DNA of 64,000 nucleotides from Taxillus chinensis (taxonomy: Eukaryota; Streptophyta; Magnoliopsida; Santalales; Loranthaceae): contig CM042091.1 in assembly GCA_023512835.1 (NCBI GenBank), forward strand, positions 4,468,348 to 4,532,347. Direction: 5' to 3'. Below the pieces are notes generated by a model. The model worked only from the letters and a program-made list of their open reading frames with translations. It was not told where the DNA came from and searched no databases. The position numbers and the translations under genes were made by a program. Below are positions 35,020 through 48,684 of the stretch, piece by piece; positions within the stretch are counted from its first letter, which is position 1, and every line of letters starts with the position of its first letter.

Positions 35020-38000
35020 TGACAAACGGAGGATCTATTGTCATTAGTGGTGGCGACCACGAAGGCCGCGACAAGGAGCACCACGCTAAGGAACGGAGGA
35101 GAGATAAGTCCGTTTCGAGGGAAACATGCCCGCTGGAGAGTCGGCTAGCCAAATTGGAGTTGGCGTTAGCCGAACGGATGGAGGTGGTCGAGGAGCACAC
35201 CGAAAGCATCGAAAAGCTAGACTCGGAGGGTGAGGAAAGCTATGGGAGGATGCAAGGGCTTCTCAACTCCGTCATGGACGACATGAACTCTCGATTTGAG
35301 GGCTTGAAGGGTTCTCTCATGTCCCAAATCCTGGCGATGCAAGAGGAAATCAAAGAGATCAAGGCGGATTGGTCTCTCTGTAAGATGGCGGTCACCCAAG
35401 GTGGCGTTGGCGGCCATTCCAGCTCCAAAATCGATGTGCCAAAGCCTAAGACCTATGCTTGGGTCAAGGAATGCGAGGGAGTTAGACAACTTCCTCCTGG
35501 ACCATGGAGCAAGATTTCGATGCCTTGAACATTGTCGACGAGGCAAAGAAGGTGAAGACCGCTCCACTATACTTAGTCGATTCGGCTATGGTGTGGTGGA
35601 GGCGACGATATGCCGACAAGGAGTGCGGCCTATGCATTATCGACAATTGGGCAGATTTCAAGCGGGAGATCAAGGCCCGGTTCTATCCCCGAAACGCAAG
35701 ACGAGTCCCGGGCGAAACTTGGCGCCTTACCCACAAAAGCACGGTGCGGGAGTACGTCCGTGAATTTTCCGAGCTAATATTGGAGATCCCGGATATGTCC
35801 GCGAAGGATTCATTATTTTCCTTCATGGACGGATTGCAACAATGGGCGAAGCTGGAGTTGCAGCGGAGGAATGTGCAGGACCTGGCGTCGGCCATGGCGG
35901 TGGCCGAATCACTCATCGAATACAAGAAGCCGGAGAAAACCACCGGGTTCTTCATCGACTTCCAAGGCGAACAGGTTCCACAAGGAGAAACGTGGGGGAG
36001 ACAACCGAAGTGAAGGAAAAGGGAGACCCTTCCAACCATCTAAGGACTTTCGCCCAAAACAATTCGTGAATAGTTCCAAGGACGGGGAGAAGCCAAGGAT
36101 CTCCTGTTTCCTTTGTGAAGGCCCTCACAAGGCGTTCGAGTGCCCGAAGCGCTCCAAGCTCTCCGCGATGATCAATGAAGACGAAGGAAGGGATGCAAGG
36201 GATCCACGACTTGGTTCCTTGCAGCTCCTCAATGCAATCAAGGCGAAGGTGGAGGTGCCACCATCCGGACGACAGAAGGGCCGCATGTACGTGCTCGCTA
36301 AGGCCAACAACCTTGAAACTAAGGCCTTGGTGGACACGGGTGCGACCAACAACTTCATTAAGGTGGAAGAAGCTCGTAGACCTGGGGATAGTCTACAAAG
36401 AAGAAAAGGGGCCGGTCAAGGCGGTGAACTCCGGCGCCGGTCCAATCCATGGCGTGGCTCGAGGCGTCGAGCTAAGTATTGGCGAGTGGAGAGGCAAGGT
36501 GAATCTCTCCGTGGTGTCGATGGACGACTATCCCATGGTGTTGGGGATGGAGTTCGTTGACCAGGTGCGGGCAATTCCAATTCCTAGCACCAACACAATG
36601 TGCATCATGGACGAGGGGAAAACGTGCATGGTGAAGGTAATGCGGGAGGAAGAGCTCAAGGCGAAGTCTCTTTCGGCGCTCCAACTGTCTAAAGGAGTTA
36701 GACGACAGGAGCCAACCTTCATTGCCATGGTGAAGGAAGAAGGCCCAAGTGTTGGGGAGGAGCCCCCAACCGAAGTGAAGACGGTCCTTGAAGAGTTTGG
36801 GGACGTTATGCCACCTGAACTCCCCAAACAACTTCCGCCGAAGCGGGAGGTGGACCACAAGATCGAACTAGAGGCCGGTGCAAGGCCTACTGCTGCGGTG
36901 CCCTATCGGATGGCACCACCGGAGTTGGAGGAACTTCGGAAACAATTGAAGGACTTGTTGGATGCCGGTTTCATTCGGCCATCCAAAGCGCCATTTGGAG
37001 CACCGGTGTTGTTCCAAAAGAAGCATGACGGGTCGATGCGGCTATGCATTGACTATAGGGCGCTAAATAAGATTACGGTGAAGAACAGCTACCCCATCCC
37101 ACTAATATCCGACCTGTTTGATCAACTTGGTGCTGCGAGATGGTTCTCAAAGCTAGACTTGCGGTCGGGATATTGGCAAGTGCGGATAGCCGAAGGTGAT
37201 GAGGCAAAGACGGCGTGCGTCACAAGATATGGCTCTTACGAGTTCTTGGTGATGCCCTTTGGCCTCACAAACGCCCTGCCACATTCCAGACGTTGATGAA
37301 CCGGATCTTCCAACCATACTTGGATAGATTCGTCGTGGTGTACCTTGATGACATTGTCGTCTACAAAGAAACCTTGGAGGAGCACAAGGCACACTTACGG
37401 CGGGTTTTCCAAATCTTAAGGGAGAACCAACTCTTTGTAAAGAAGGAGAAATGTGACTTTGCGAAGAAGGAGGTGCCCTTCTTGGGTCACATCATTGGCG
37501 GCGGCAAACTAAAGATGGATAACAAGAAAGTGTTAGCCATCAAGGAATGGGAGACGCCCAAGAAAGTCCCCTGAAATGCGTTCCTTCCTTGGCTTGGTTA
37601 ACTACTATAGAAGATTCATCCCGGCTATTCCCACATTGCCGCACCCTTGACTGGAACTATTAAAGAAGAACAAGATTTGGGTGTGGGATGATGCTTGCCG
37701 AGAGGCATTCGAGAAGTTGAAGCAAGCCGTGACAAACGGACCGGTGATGGCACTGCCCGGACCACACAAAGCCTTATGAAGTTCACACGGATGCTTCAGA
37801 CTTTGCCATCGGTGGAGTTCTAATACGGAGGGGCATCCTGTAGCATATGAAAGCCGGAAACTTAATAGCACCGAACGGAGGTACGCGGTGCATGAAAAGG
37901 AGATGACGGCAGTTATGCATTGCCTTCGGGTGTGGAGGCATTACTTGCTAGGGTCCAAGTTCGTGGTGAAGACGGACAACATTGCTACGAGTTATTTTCT

Positions 38001-39689
38001 TACTCAAAGGAACTTAACTCCGAAGCAAGCACGGTGGCAAGGACTCTAGCGGAATTTGACTTTGTGCTCGAGTACAAACCGGGCACAAATAATGTGGTGG
38101 CCGATGCACTAAGTCGGAAGGCGGAACTTGCGGCCATTAGCCAATCACAATTCCCATTGGTGGACAAATTAAAGGAAGGAATGGAGCATGACCCATTAGC
38201 AAAGTCCTTGGTGGAATGCGTCAAAGCTGGGAAGACGCGGCGATTTTGGCTAAGGGATGACTTGCTCCATACTCGAGGGGAACGGGTGTACGTTCCTAAA
38301 TGGGGAAGTTTGAGGAGAGACATCCTCAAAGAATGTCACAACTCGCGGTGGGCTGGCCATCCCGGAGTCGATCGTACCTTGGCATTGGTCGAACGGAGCT
38401 ACTACTGGCCTCAACTTTACGAGGACGTTCAAGTGTACGTGAGGACTTGTCTTGTATGCCAACAAGACAAGATAGAGAATCGGCAATCGGCAGGACTGTT
38501 AGAACCTTTGCCTACTCCGGAAAGACCTTGGGAGAGTGTTTTGATGGACTTCATTGTTTGTCTCCCAAGATCCGAAGGATGCGGTACGATCATTGTGGTG
38601 GTCGACCAATTCTCTAAGTACGGAGTTTTCATTCCAGCTCCGAAGGATTGCACGGCAGACGACACGGCCCGACTATTCTTCAAGTACGTGGTGAAGTACT
38701 TGGCATTCCAAAGACTATTGTAAGCGATCGAGACTCACGATTCATCGGGCGGTTTTGGACCGAGTTGTTCCGGATAATGGGTTCGGACTTAAACTTTTCA
38801 ACAAGTTTCCACCCACAAACAGACGGCCAAACCGAACGTGTCAATGGCTTACTGGAGCTGCACTCGAGGCACTATGTGAGTGCCAATCAAAGAGATTGGG
38901 CCAAGTTACTGGACATAGCCCAATTCTCATATAACTTGCGAAAGAGCGAGTCTACGAACGAGAGCCCGTTCGAACTCGCAATCGGGCAACAACCATTGAC
39001 ACCCACTTCCATCACTCGGGGGTACACTTGGAAAGAGCCCCGCGGCGTTCAAGTTTGCAAAAGGATGGCATGAACAGACGGATCCGGCCAGGGCATACTT
39101 GCACAAGGCGGCGAAGAAGATGAAGAAGTGGGCGGATCAACAAAGGAGGCCCTTGGAATTTCAGGAAGGAGACATGGTGATGCTCAAACTCCTTCCGCGC
39201 CAAACCAAAGCACTCAGACAATTGCATAAGGGTTTGGTGCGCCGATATGAGGGGCCTTTCAAAGTACTTAAGAGAGTTGGGAAGGTCTCATACAAACTGG
39301 ACCTCCCGACTAGCTTACAAAGGCACCCGGTGTTCCACGTTAGTTTGCTCAAGCCTTACCACGAAGACTTGGAAGATACGAGCGGACAACGGGCGGTGCG
39401 GACACCAACAAGATCAACGGGCAAGACCTACAATAAAGAGATAGAGAAAATCCACTCTCGTAGAGTCGTGCCAAGAAGGGGCGTAGATCCAAGCCAGGTG
39501 GAGTACTACGGCCAATGGAAGAACAGGCGGTTGAAGAGGCAAGCTGGGAGAAGGAAGAGGATCTGGGGCAATTCTCCAAAGATATGGAAGAGTACCTGGG
39601 AAGAAACCGAACGCTACATCCAAGCAGTTCGACGAGTTCGAGGAAGCCGAAGACGCAACGAGGACGCTGCGAAATCGGGTGGGGGAGAA
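35020..39689 (+). pseudogene. Ty3/Gypsy gag-pol polyprotein, multiple frameshifts
   Basis: A first frame from ATG 35020 gives a coiled-coil-like gag N-terminus. The retrotransposon gag domain follows in a second frame (35504-36013). The zinc knuckle (CFLCEGPHKAFEC, about 36108) and the protease motif [11 protein letters not shown] (about 36328) come next. Reverse transcriptase spans about 36780-37575, with the catalytic YLDDIVVY at 37340-37363. RNase H lies at about 37650-38030. Integrase follows, with its zinc-binding region ending CLVCQQDK (about 38450), a core with MDFIVCLP (about 38540), and SDRDSRFIG and HPQTDGQTERVNG in the next frame (about 38720-38850). A chromodomain (VVPRRGVDPSQVEYY, 39465-39600) closes the polyprotein. 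Frame breaks are scattered throughout; no functional polyprotein is encoded as the sequence stands. Confidence 0.92.
39676..39689 (+). other. polypurine tract of the Ty3/Gypsy element
   Basis: CGGGTGGGGGAGAA directly abuts the TG of the 3' LTR. Confidence 0.85.
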
Positions 39690-40074
39690 TGTCACGGACC
39701 GAGGCTTATCCTAGTATACTTAGGCCATTTTGGGGTATTTCCCCTTTGTAAAGTGTTGTACTTAGCTTATAGAGTAAGTTGTAGAGATTTTAGATTTCGA
39801 TCATATATGATGTCTCCTGGCGACATAGCCAGAAAAGTGTTAACATCTATATGTAGGGGAGTGATGTTGTAAAGCTTTCAAGCATTCAATACAATCGTTT
39901 GTTGCCTTCGTTTAAATCGATCTTCCGCTAAGCGCTTCCCTACACAATTGCTTTACAACGGATCGATGGGTTCCGATCCAAATGCGACGAGTTAGGTCGA
40001 CCTAGCGTTCCTTCGTACGGGTGGGAACTAAGTGCCGCACGGGTTAAGCTGCTATAAAGGCTGGCCCCGTGACA
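39690..40074 (+). repeat. 3' LTR of the Ty3/Gypsy element
   Basis: It is about 98 percent identical to 34570-34952 by eye, with a few substitutions and small indels. Confidence 0.93.
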
Positions 40075-40118
40075 CTTCGTATGTTCAACAAAAAAAATAT
40101 GTGTATCTAATACTTACA

Positions 40119-40744
40119 CATATTTACAAGCAACTCTAATACTTTTATGTATAATTTTTTTTGCATGCAATTTTTTTTTAAATATAAAAAGCTATTTTAT
40201 GCATTCAATCCCAATATTATTTTTTAATTTACTTATATTTTTATTAAAATATTATTTTTATTTGGATTTGACCTACGTCTCCGCACCCGCATCACCACAA
40301 TCGCGTCGGAATCACGCATAGGATCGCACCTGCCCAACGTCGCGCACAAGCCCCCCACCCCTACCCGGTGTCACACACGGGCCCTCCTCTATCGCAGATC
40401 TATAGCAGGTGCAAGACCCACGTCACCCCACTACAATCCCTTCCCTTGCCCCCGCTCGGCGTCATGCACAACCCCGCCCCGCCCGGTGTCACGCACGGGT
40501 TCCCACCCCCCGCCCGACATTGCGCACAGGCCCTCCTCCATCGCATATCTATGGCAACTGCAGAGAGAAAAAGAGAGAGGAGAGAGAACATTAAAAAAAT
40601 AATAAAAAATATGAATAATGAACAAGCTTGTAGTAATTTCCAAAAAGAATCGGGTGGAGAATCTGTTGGAGCAAAAAATTTAAGTTTAAATGTTTACATG
40701 TAAATAATACATAGTGCATTGGAGTTGATTTTATGTAAATATAT
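40119..40744. mobile_element. TIR element with GC-rich interior, unclassified
   Basis: The left end reads ATATTTACA then CAACTCTAATAC. The right end, read in reverse, gives ATATTTACATAAAATCAACT then CCAATGCAC. These are imperfect inverted repeats of about 25-30 bp. The outer parts are AT-rich, while 40270-40560 is strongly C-rich on the plus strand and contains degenerate copies of a CCCGGTGTCACGCACGGG-like unit. There is no transposase and no clear target duplication. The layout resembles the element at 6577-7409. Confidence 0.5.
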
Positions 40745-43700
40745 CGTGTCAAAACATAATATATTATGTGTTAGTATGAATAAAAAAATTTAAAAAAATA
40801 ATATCAATTTAACAATATTGAAGGTGTTTATGTATGATATACCTAAACAATATACCTGCATATATTATTATTCTTAATATAATAAATAAGTGCAAGTAAA
40901 AATAAATGTTCTTTACAAAATATTCATAGTAAACATGAAATAAAATAAAAAAAAATTATAGTAGAAGTAGTATTGGAAGATAAATTTGAAGTAGATTCTT
41001 TCAACCTTTCAAAGTGCCTATAAAACCATCTCCAATGCATGTTAACCAAAACTAAATTTAACTTGATAAAATATCAATTTAGCCTGCTCTAGTAGTACAC
41101 CTTTTTATTAAACTATTTCTTTCTATTTTACCCTTCCCAATATCTTTTTTGAAATCTTAATTTTTCCAATCAGCTGTGTCAATCAGCAAAACCCGTATGC
41201 AACTATCCCCATATTTACAACTATACTGTCATTCTCATCCTCATTTATTTCATATTTTATTATTTTCTACCATAAGTTCTCTCTCTCTCTCTCTCTCTCT
41301 CTCTTCATGACAGATCATCGGATTTGCACTGCTCTGACGTGTCACCGTCCATGCCTGTCGTGGGGGGAGAAGATGCGTCCATATAGAGAGATATGTGTGT
41401 GTATAAAAAAATTTGCAACTAGCTTGTAAAAAATTATAATTAAATACCATCCCCAATAGGTTGCAGTCGTCCCCTGGGTGGTGTCTGATGTTCGATTTGT
41501 TGAAATCTGACTAGATGTTCCATGGCATGAGGCCGATATTGTTATTGGACGGAGGAGTAATGAGGAGGTATTTGCAGCGGCCAGAGGGTGGAGACATAGA
41601 AGAGAAGTCCAGGAGATCCATGTACGTGGCCAGGCTTGTGTCCTGACAACGAACCCTTCAACTTGCTTTACAATCTCTCTCCAACGATGATGTCGTGTGT
41701 TTGGTATCAATGACATGTTAGGGTTTTAGACCCATCCGATGACATGGCACAATTATTTAAAGTTATCGTTTAAGTCAAATTTGATTGAAAGTTTTGCTTA
41801 ACTATAAATATAATTTATAGTATATCAACGAATTTTATAAAATTTTAGATAAATTTGAATTTAAATTTAATTTTAATGTTCTAAGTACTAATAACTATTA
41901 GAACAATCATAAATTTATTCCTAAAAAAAATATTATTTTACGATTTTAAATCGTCACGTAATTAGTCATCTCAATTGATACTATTTCAAATGATTTTTAT
42001 GTTTATAATTTTTGTATTTCTATTAGAAATGTTCTGTTTTTGTTTCTATTTAAAAAATAAACCATAAATCTGCAAAACGAGACTTACTAGGGAAGATCAA
42101 TCTAAGCATTTGCATCTGATAATTTTATAATTTTTAATAAATCTATATTAAGCTTAAACATTAATCATAATTTACAACTTTCTATATCAGTATAAACAGC
42201 TGCATTTTGGATTTTTAGTGCTAGCATTTACTTTCAATATTGACAAAATAGTTATTATGCTTTCTAATGAAGTAATATTTAGTTGTATAAAAAATTTACG
42301 TTTGTTATGATGTATTCGATTTCATACAACATTTTAATTTTCAACGAGTATAAAGTAAGATATTAGAAGAAGACTTTGGTGGTTATCCAGTTATTTTACA
42401 ATTTTTTCTATATATGCTTATTTAGTTTCCCTTCCCTCATAGATTTTGTTGTGCTTGTGTCGGCCATTGCCATTACCCATTAGAGATCTACTTTGATCGA
42501 GTGGAGAAGATCCGTTGCCTATCCCTTCTTACTTCGGTGTATATGACCCTATGGTGTATTGTATTTGGATGCTACCGCTTCAAATTATTTATTTTAAAAT
42601 ATTATTTTTTCATTAGCCCATTATTTAAAAATATAAATTATAATATATTCAATCCATGATAGGAAGGAAAGTATAATGAGTCCACGCGTGTATGAAAAGT
42701 CAATGAGCTTTCGACCATTTGAATTTTTTTTTTTCGTAATAATTTAATTTATAATTTTTAACTTATTTATTTATATTTAAATATAATTATTTTTAAAAAC
42801 TATAAATTCATGAATACTTTTAAACATAAATACTTTTAAATCCATAAAATTTATCATTTTTAAAAATAATGCTAAACCTTTTATATTTTTTTGGTTCCTT
42901 CATTTTTTTCCCAAGAAACAATTTGATAAGACAATTTTATGATGTGGGACATGTAGACCCACCCACCCATACATCATACATCATACATGATACGTGCGCA
43001 GGGCGTAGCCGCTTAGGTGTGGGATACTTCATGTTGTGTCAGCCAAATCCTTAGGTCACTTGTCCTACCCAATTTTGTAAGATTCAGCGTGAACCGTCCC
43101 ATTGAAGATTTAATCATAATTACAGATTATTTTTTATTTTTTATTTTGTGAACTTTCGACATATACCGAGTTTCAACATATTTTTGTGAACTCTCTAATT
43201 CGATATCTCGTCAATGGTGTCGAGCAATTATTGCAATTTGAAAACGTTGAGAGAGGACATCCATACGCTTTGAAACGTGAAATTTAATAAGAATTTTATT
43301 TACATACATACATACATATATATACATACATACACACACGCACATACTAAAAAACAAACAAACAAAACCATCAAATTCGTTTTTAAATCCTACGTAAAAT
43401 TTATCCCTTAATATGTCATATTAGAATAAGACAATTTAAAATTTATAGAAAAGCATTCATTTTCATTAAATTTTAAAAATTAATTTGATGAAACCAATGT
43501 CAATTTAAAATATATGGAGTAAGTTAATGTCAATCTTGTACACTCGTTAATTATATTACATCTTTAACGGGCATAGGTATCATGCTCATTTATTAGTCAT
43601 CAACTAACTTTCTTCAATAACTGGAAAAAGGTGTTACCGACCGTTTAGGTCAACTTTATAATATGATATCGGATATCCTTTTTTTTTTTTTTGACATTTA

Positions 43701-44434
43701 GTTGAATTTTTAGACGTGAACTTATAATAATTAGATATGAATCTTTGTTTTGTTTTTTTTCCCCATCTCATTGTTTTTGATTTGTTTTTGGTAAAGAAGT
43801 AGATACGATTTCATGCTAAAAATCTTTGACAAATGTTGTTTGAACCAAAAAAAAAAAAAACGGTGGATTTTCTTAAAGACAACAAAAAATTGAACGGTTG
43901 ATGCAAATGATTTCCACTAAATTTTACCTAGGCGTCACATCATCAAATTACTACATCATTCGTATATAAGTATTTTATTAATATTATATTATTTAAAAAA
44001 AAATTATAGAAAAAGTATTACTACAATAATTTTTTCCCTAAAAAAGTGTCATCATTCCATCAATGATCTTTAAAATTTGTAAATAAAACTCAAATGGACT
44101 TCGTTTAACTATGGTTTTATAGGGAAAAAATATTTGAAGAAAATAATGTTTAGAAGATGTAGTCAAAATTTTGAAAAGTGTGTCAAATCTAGGGTGTACG
44201 AGTTCAATGGGCAAACGACTATATATGTCAACTAAAAGTTAAAATTTCATTTACCGGATTTTAAAAAAAAAGAATCATAATATATATACAGTTTTATTTT
44301 AACTTCACAGTATGTTTTTATTATAGCTCTCACCATTTTATAACATTTATCTCACGTTTTACTACTTACTACACGCATACACACAAAGTTTAGGTAGTAA
44401 AGACGGTATGCCTGATTATGTTTTTTTTTTTAAT
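40745..44434. other. AT-rich spacer, no gene recognised
   Basis: A (TC)12 run lies at 41279-41303. An open minus frame at 41342-41716 (124 codons) shows no recognisable domain. The rest is AT-rich, with short (CATA)n repeats near 43300. Confidence 0.5.
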
Positions 44435-44577
44435 TGTTGGACTGATCAGAACGAAGAAAGAAGAAGAAGGAATCTTGTATTAAGAGAAAGAGTCAAAAAT
44501 TAGACTATTACAATTTTCGTCCTCTATTTATAGGCTTTTAGCCACATATACAGAAAGACACATTTACCCTCAATATA
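44435..44577 (-). repeat. Copia array LTR 1 (outer 3' LTR)
   Basis: The minus strand starts TATATTGAGGG right after the purine tract TTGAGGGGGG and ends CAGTCCAACA. It carries a CCTATAAATAGAGG TATA box. Confidence 0.9.
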
Positions 44578-44583
44578 CCCCCC

Positions 44584-47500
44584 TCAAGATGGCGCATACG
44601 GATTATGAATCGCCATCTTGTCTAGGAGAAAATAGAACCGTGGGGCAGGCAATTGTTTGGTGAAGAGATCCGCAAGTTGGTTGTGAGTTCTAACAGGTAA
44701 TAATCGCAGCTCGCCAGATGTGACTCTGTCACGCACATAATGGCAGTCAATTTCATATGTTTCGTGCACTCGTGAAAAGTGGGATTTGTAGCGATGTGGA
44801 TGGCAACTTGATTATCACGAGAATAATCCGGTGGAGAAGAAAGAGGTTGTTGGAAATCAGAAACCAACTGTTGTAGCCAAGTAAGTTCAGCTGCCGTCGA
44901 AGCCATCGCTCGATACTCAGCCTCTGCTGATGAACGAGATACTGTACTTTGCTTTTTAGCGCGCCAGGAGACCAAAGAATCACCAAGGAAAACGCAGAAG
45001 CCAGTAGTTGACTTTCTCGTGTCTGGACAAGAGCCCCAATCGAGCATCGGTAAAGGCACGAAGACAGGTTGTTGGTGTCCGGGGAAAAAAATAAACCTTG
45101 GCCTGGACTTTGCTTCAAGTATCGAAGCAAATGATGTGTGGCCTGCATATGAACATTTCTCGGTGCGGCAAGGAATTGAGTGAGCTTATTGACAGGAAAG
45201 CTAATATCAGGCCTGGAAAGTGTTAAGTATAACAATTTTCCTACTATCCGGCGATAGAATGACGTGTCGATGCGCAGACAATAAATCCCCTTGAGTACTT
45301 GAAAGTGTGAGCGATGAATCCATTGGTGTAGTAGCGAGGTTTACAAGTCAAATAGCCAGCTTTCTTCCAATAATTGTAATGTGAAATGGCGCTGGGACAA
45401 AAAAGATACCCTTTGGAGATGTTGTAATTTCTAAACCCAGAAAATATTTCAACCGCCCTAGATCCTTGAGTTTAAAATGGATCTGCAATTCGATTTCAAA
45501 GTCATTATTGCATCCAAAGAAGGACCTGTAATGACTATATCATCTACATAGACCAAAAGGGCAAGAAAAGACGAGCCAGTTCCTTTGGTAAAGAGGGAGT
45601 AATCCGATTTTGATTGGGTAAAGCCAAGTTGTAAGACAGTGTGGAGAAAACTTGGTGTACCATTGTCTAGATGCTTGACGAAGTCCATAAATAGACTTGT
45701 GTAGTTGACATGCTAGAGGGGTGTTGGATGACGCAGAATGACCAGAATTTTCAGGCAAGGTATAGCCTGGTGGGAGGTCCATGTAGACTTCTTCAAAGAG
45801 CTCACCATGCAGAAATGCATTATTGATATCAAGTTGCAACAAGCTCCAATTGTTAGATGCAGCTATGGCCAATAATACTTTGACAGTGACTAATTTGGCA
45901 ACAGGGGAGTATGTTTCAGTGAAATCAAGCCCAGCCAGCTGTGTAAAACCCTTTGCCACTAAACGTGCCTTATAGCGCGTGATATTGCCATTAGAATCAT
46001 ATTTGATTCTATATGTCCATTTACAGCCCACAGTGTGCTTGTCCGATGGCAAAGACACAACAGTCCAAGTTTTATTTGATTCCATTGCATCTAACTCCTC
46101 TGCCATAGCGTGACGCCATTCTGGTTGGGTTACAGCCTCCTGATATGATGCGGGTTCGGTTTGGGTGGAGATGGACAGGACAAAGTGTTTATCAGGATCA
46201 GGTAAGGTAGCATAAGACAGGGAAGAAGATAAGGGATAAGGAATGGAGTTGTGAGGCGCGGGTGTTATGGTATTAGAGGTTTGTAAAAGATTGCGGTGAT
46301 AATCATGGAGATAGCGTGGTGGTTTTAGTTGCCGGTTGGACTTGCGAGGTGGTGAGGAAACCGAGAGAGGTACGAGTAGTGAGTTCAGCTGTGTTTGTGT
46401 AAACCGTGTGTTGGTGTGGACTGTGGTGATGGAGACCGTGATAGTGTAGTCTGTGGTGATAGAGGTGGCACGAACCGAGAAGTAGGATGGGCAAATGTTG
46501 ACAATGAGGTAGATGTATCGATAGAGGATGTTGTAGGATTTGGTATATCATTGAAAGAAGAAATTATAGGTAGTGAAAGATGTGGAAAAGGATCAAGTAT
46601 AATATCGGGAGGAGTGACATTGTGAAATGGAAAAATGTCTTCATGGAAGATGGTGTCTCTGGAGTGAAAGATTTGTTTGCTATGAATATCATAGAACCTA
46701 TACCCTTTAATGCCTGAAGGATACCCAAGGAAAATACATGTGCGTGCACGAGGTTCAAACTTAGTACGGTGGGAAGATAGAGTTGAGACAAATGCAAGGC
46801 AGCCAAAGACACGAAAAAAAAGGTATAGTCAGGTGCGTATGATAGAGTAGATAAAAAGGACACCGACCATGTAAGACAGGTGATGGAAGGCGGTTGATGA
46901 GATGAACAGCCGTCATGACACAATCTGTCCCGAATTGAGCGGGTAATTTAGATTGAAAAAGTAAGGCACGAGCTACATTAAGAAGGTGTTGATGCTTACG
47001 CTCAACCACGAGTTCGTTGTGGTCGCTCTACACAGGAGAATTGATGGATGACACCGACAGTTTTGAAGAATTCATACGTATAGGTTGTGAAGGTTTTTAC
47101 CCTGAGCCAGAATAGTTTTGGTAGTGACATCTTGAATTGTAAAACCAGTGGGTAAAAATATAGCTGCCAAATTGGAATGAGCTAAGAGAGTGCCGATGGA
47201 TATAAGATTCATGTGAAAATCGGTATGTATAAAACGTTGTGGAGTGTTATTGTTGTGGATAGTGTGATGTCTCCAGCAAGATGAACCTCAGACGTGTATG
47301 ATTAGGAAGATGGACAATGGTATTTGGAATAAAGTGTAAGGATTGAAACAGATTTGCCTGAGAACAAATGTGACGTGTGGCTCCAGTTGTCTAGTATCCA
47401 GTGCTGCTCACAATTCATAGCTGGTTCCACTGTGGCCGTAAAAAACAAGCACCTACGTGATACTATCAAGAGAAATTTTTGGCTGTGCATGAACATCCAT

Positions 47501-48509
47501 TGGGTGGAAAACATTTTCATGAGGTGACGGTCGCTCGAGATTCAATGTATTAACGAACGTCTCCATAGGCTTTGTTTCATCTTCCGTGGGTGTATTATCA
47601 TCAAGTGCGAAACTTGATATGCGAACTCCCTTAGGTTTGTAACCAGGAGGATACCCGTGCAACTTGTAACAACGATCGGTGGTATGTCCCGTCATTTTGC
47701 AGTGAGTACAATATAAGCGATCACGTTTTGGATTCTTATATGAATTATAAGTCGGCTTATGTGAATCGGTTTCACCTCGCTTGTATGGGCCTGTCCTGAC
47801 GAGATAAGCAACAAATCTATCTGTGTTTGGGCACTACTACGCTGAGAGGACGAGCGCCGCTTTCTTCTTGTAGAATAAGCGAGAAAACACGATTAATTGG
47901 AGGTATAGGATCCATTAACAGAATTTGACCTCGGCCTGTGAGAAAGAGTCATCAAGACCCATCAAGAACGACATCACGTACTCTGTTTGATGGTAATCAT
48001 TGAGCGTCTTGAGTCCACCGCACGAACAAGGAAAGACCTGGTCGGTAGTGGACCGAGCTCTTCCCACACCGTCTTCAACTTTGTGAAGTACACACCGACA
48101 GTGAACGCTCTTGACGTAGGTTCATCAATTCGCGCCGCAGATGGAAGATTTTGGGCCCATTTCGTTGTTGAAAGCGCTCCTTTAACTCGAGCCAAAGTTC
48201 TTGCGCTGAGGTTATGTAGATGAGGCTAGCGACAATCTCTTTGGAGACAGAATTGAGGATCCAAGCTATCACCATATCATTGTTGCGCGACCAGCGGTTC
48301 AAGATCTCAGGATCGGAGATTGTCGCTTCTGTAAGAGTACCATCAATAAAGCCTGTCTTGTTCTTGATGGACAAACCAAGAAGCATCGCTCGACTCCGGA
48401 CTTCATAATTGTCAAAACCAGGTAAGAATTTGTGACACTAGTGCCTGGCGGGACTTTCGTTTTGCGGATATAACGGATGCGTGGGACGCAGATCATCTAC
48501 GGACGCCAT
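44584..48509 (-). pseudogene. Copia unit 1 gag-pol, integrase deleted, frameshifted
   Basis: Coding starts at ATG 48509 (MASVDDLRP), just after the primer-binding site. It passes a UBN2-type gag (about 48450-47950), a zinc-knuckle-like stretch (TGHTTDRCYKLHGYPPGYKP, about 47690), and the protease and its downstream region (about 47400-47110). It then jumps at about 47070 to the last part of integrase ([15 protein letters not shown], about 47009). Reverse transcriptase follows, with [11 protein letters not shown] at about 45535-45567, then RNase H ([12 protein letters not shown], about 45040). It ends NPYAPS at TGA 44586-44584, against the polypurine tract. The GAG-pre-integrase region and most of the integrase core are absent, and frames shift many times. 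Confidence 0.88.
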
Positions 48510-48534
48510 GGTCGCAACTACTGCTACGATACCA

Positions 48535-48678
48535 TGTTGGACTGATCGAAACGAAGAAAGAAGAAGAAGGAATCTTGTATTAAGAGAAAGAGTCCAAAAA
48601 TTAGACTATTACAATTTTCGTCCTCTATTTATAGGCTTTTAGCCACATATACGAAAAGACACATTTACCCTCAATATA
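48535..48678 (-). repeat. Copia array LTR 2 (shared)
   Basis: It serves as 3' LTR of unit 2 and 5' LTR of unit 1. The primer-binding region follows it on the minus strand as TGGTATCGTAGCAG, an altered iMet-type site. Confidence 0.9.
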
Positions 48679-48684
48679 CCCCCC

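Larger units (their letters stand above)
34570..40074 (+). mobile_element. Ty3/Gypsy chromovirus retrotransposon, 5.5 kb, frameshifted
   Basis: LTRs of 383 and 385 bp (TGTCACGG...CCGTGACA) differ at about nine sites. An initiator-Met-type primer-binding site (TGGTATCGAGC, one base short of the usual form) starts two bases after the 5' LTR. A polypurine tract (GGGTGGGGGAGAA) precedes the 3' LTR. CTTC flanks both ends (34566-34569, 40075-40078), a likely remnant of the target duplication. Domain order is gag, protease, reverse transcriptase, RNase H, integrase and C-terminal chromodomain, which makes it a chromovirus. The LTR similarity implies a fairly recent insertion, yet the coding region has about 14 frame changes. 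Confidence 0.95.

Noticed and set aside
41342..41716. Minus-strand 124-codon frame
   Set aside because: No recognisable domain, no promoter or splice context; open frames of this size occur by chance in GC-richer patches.
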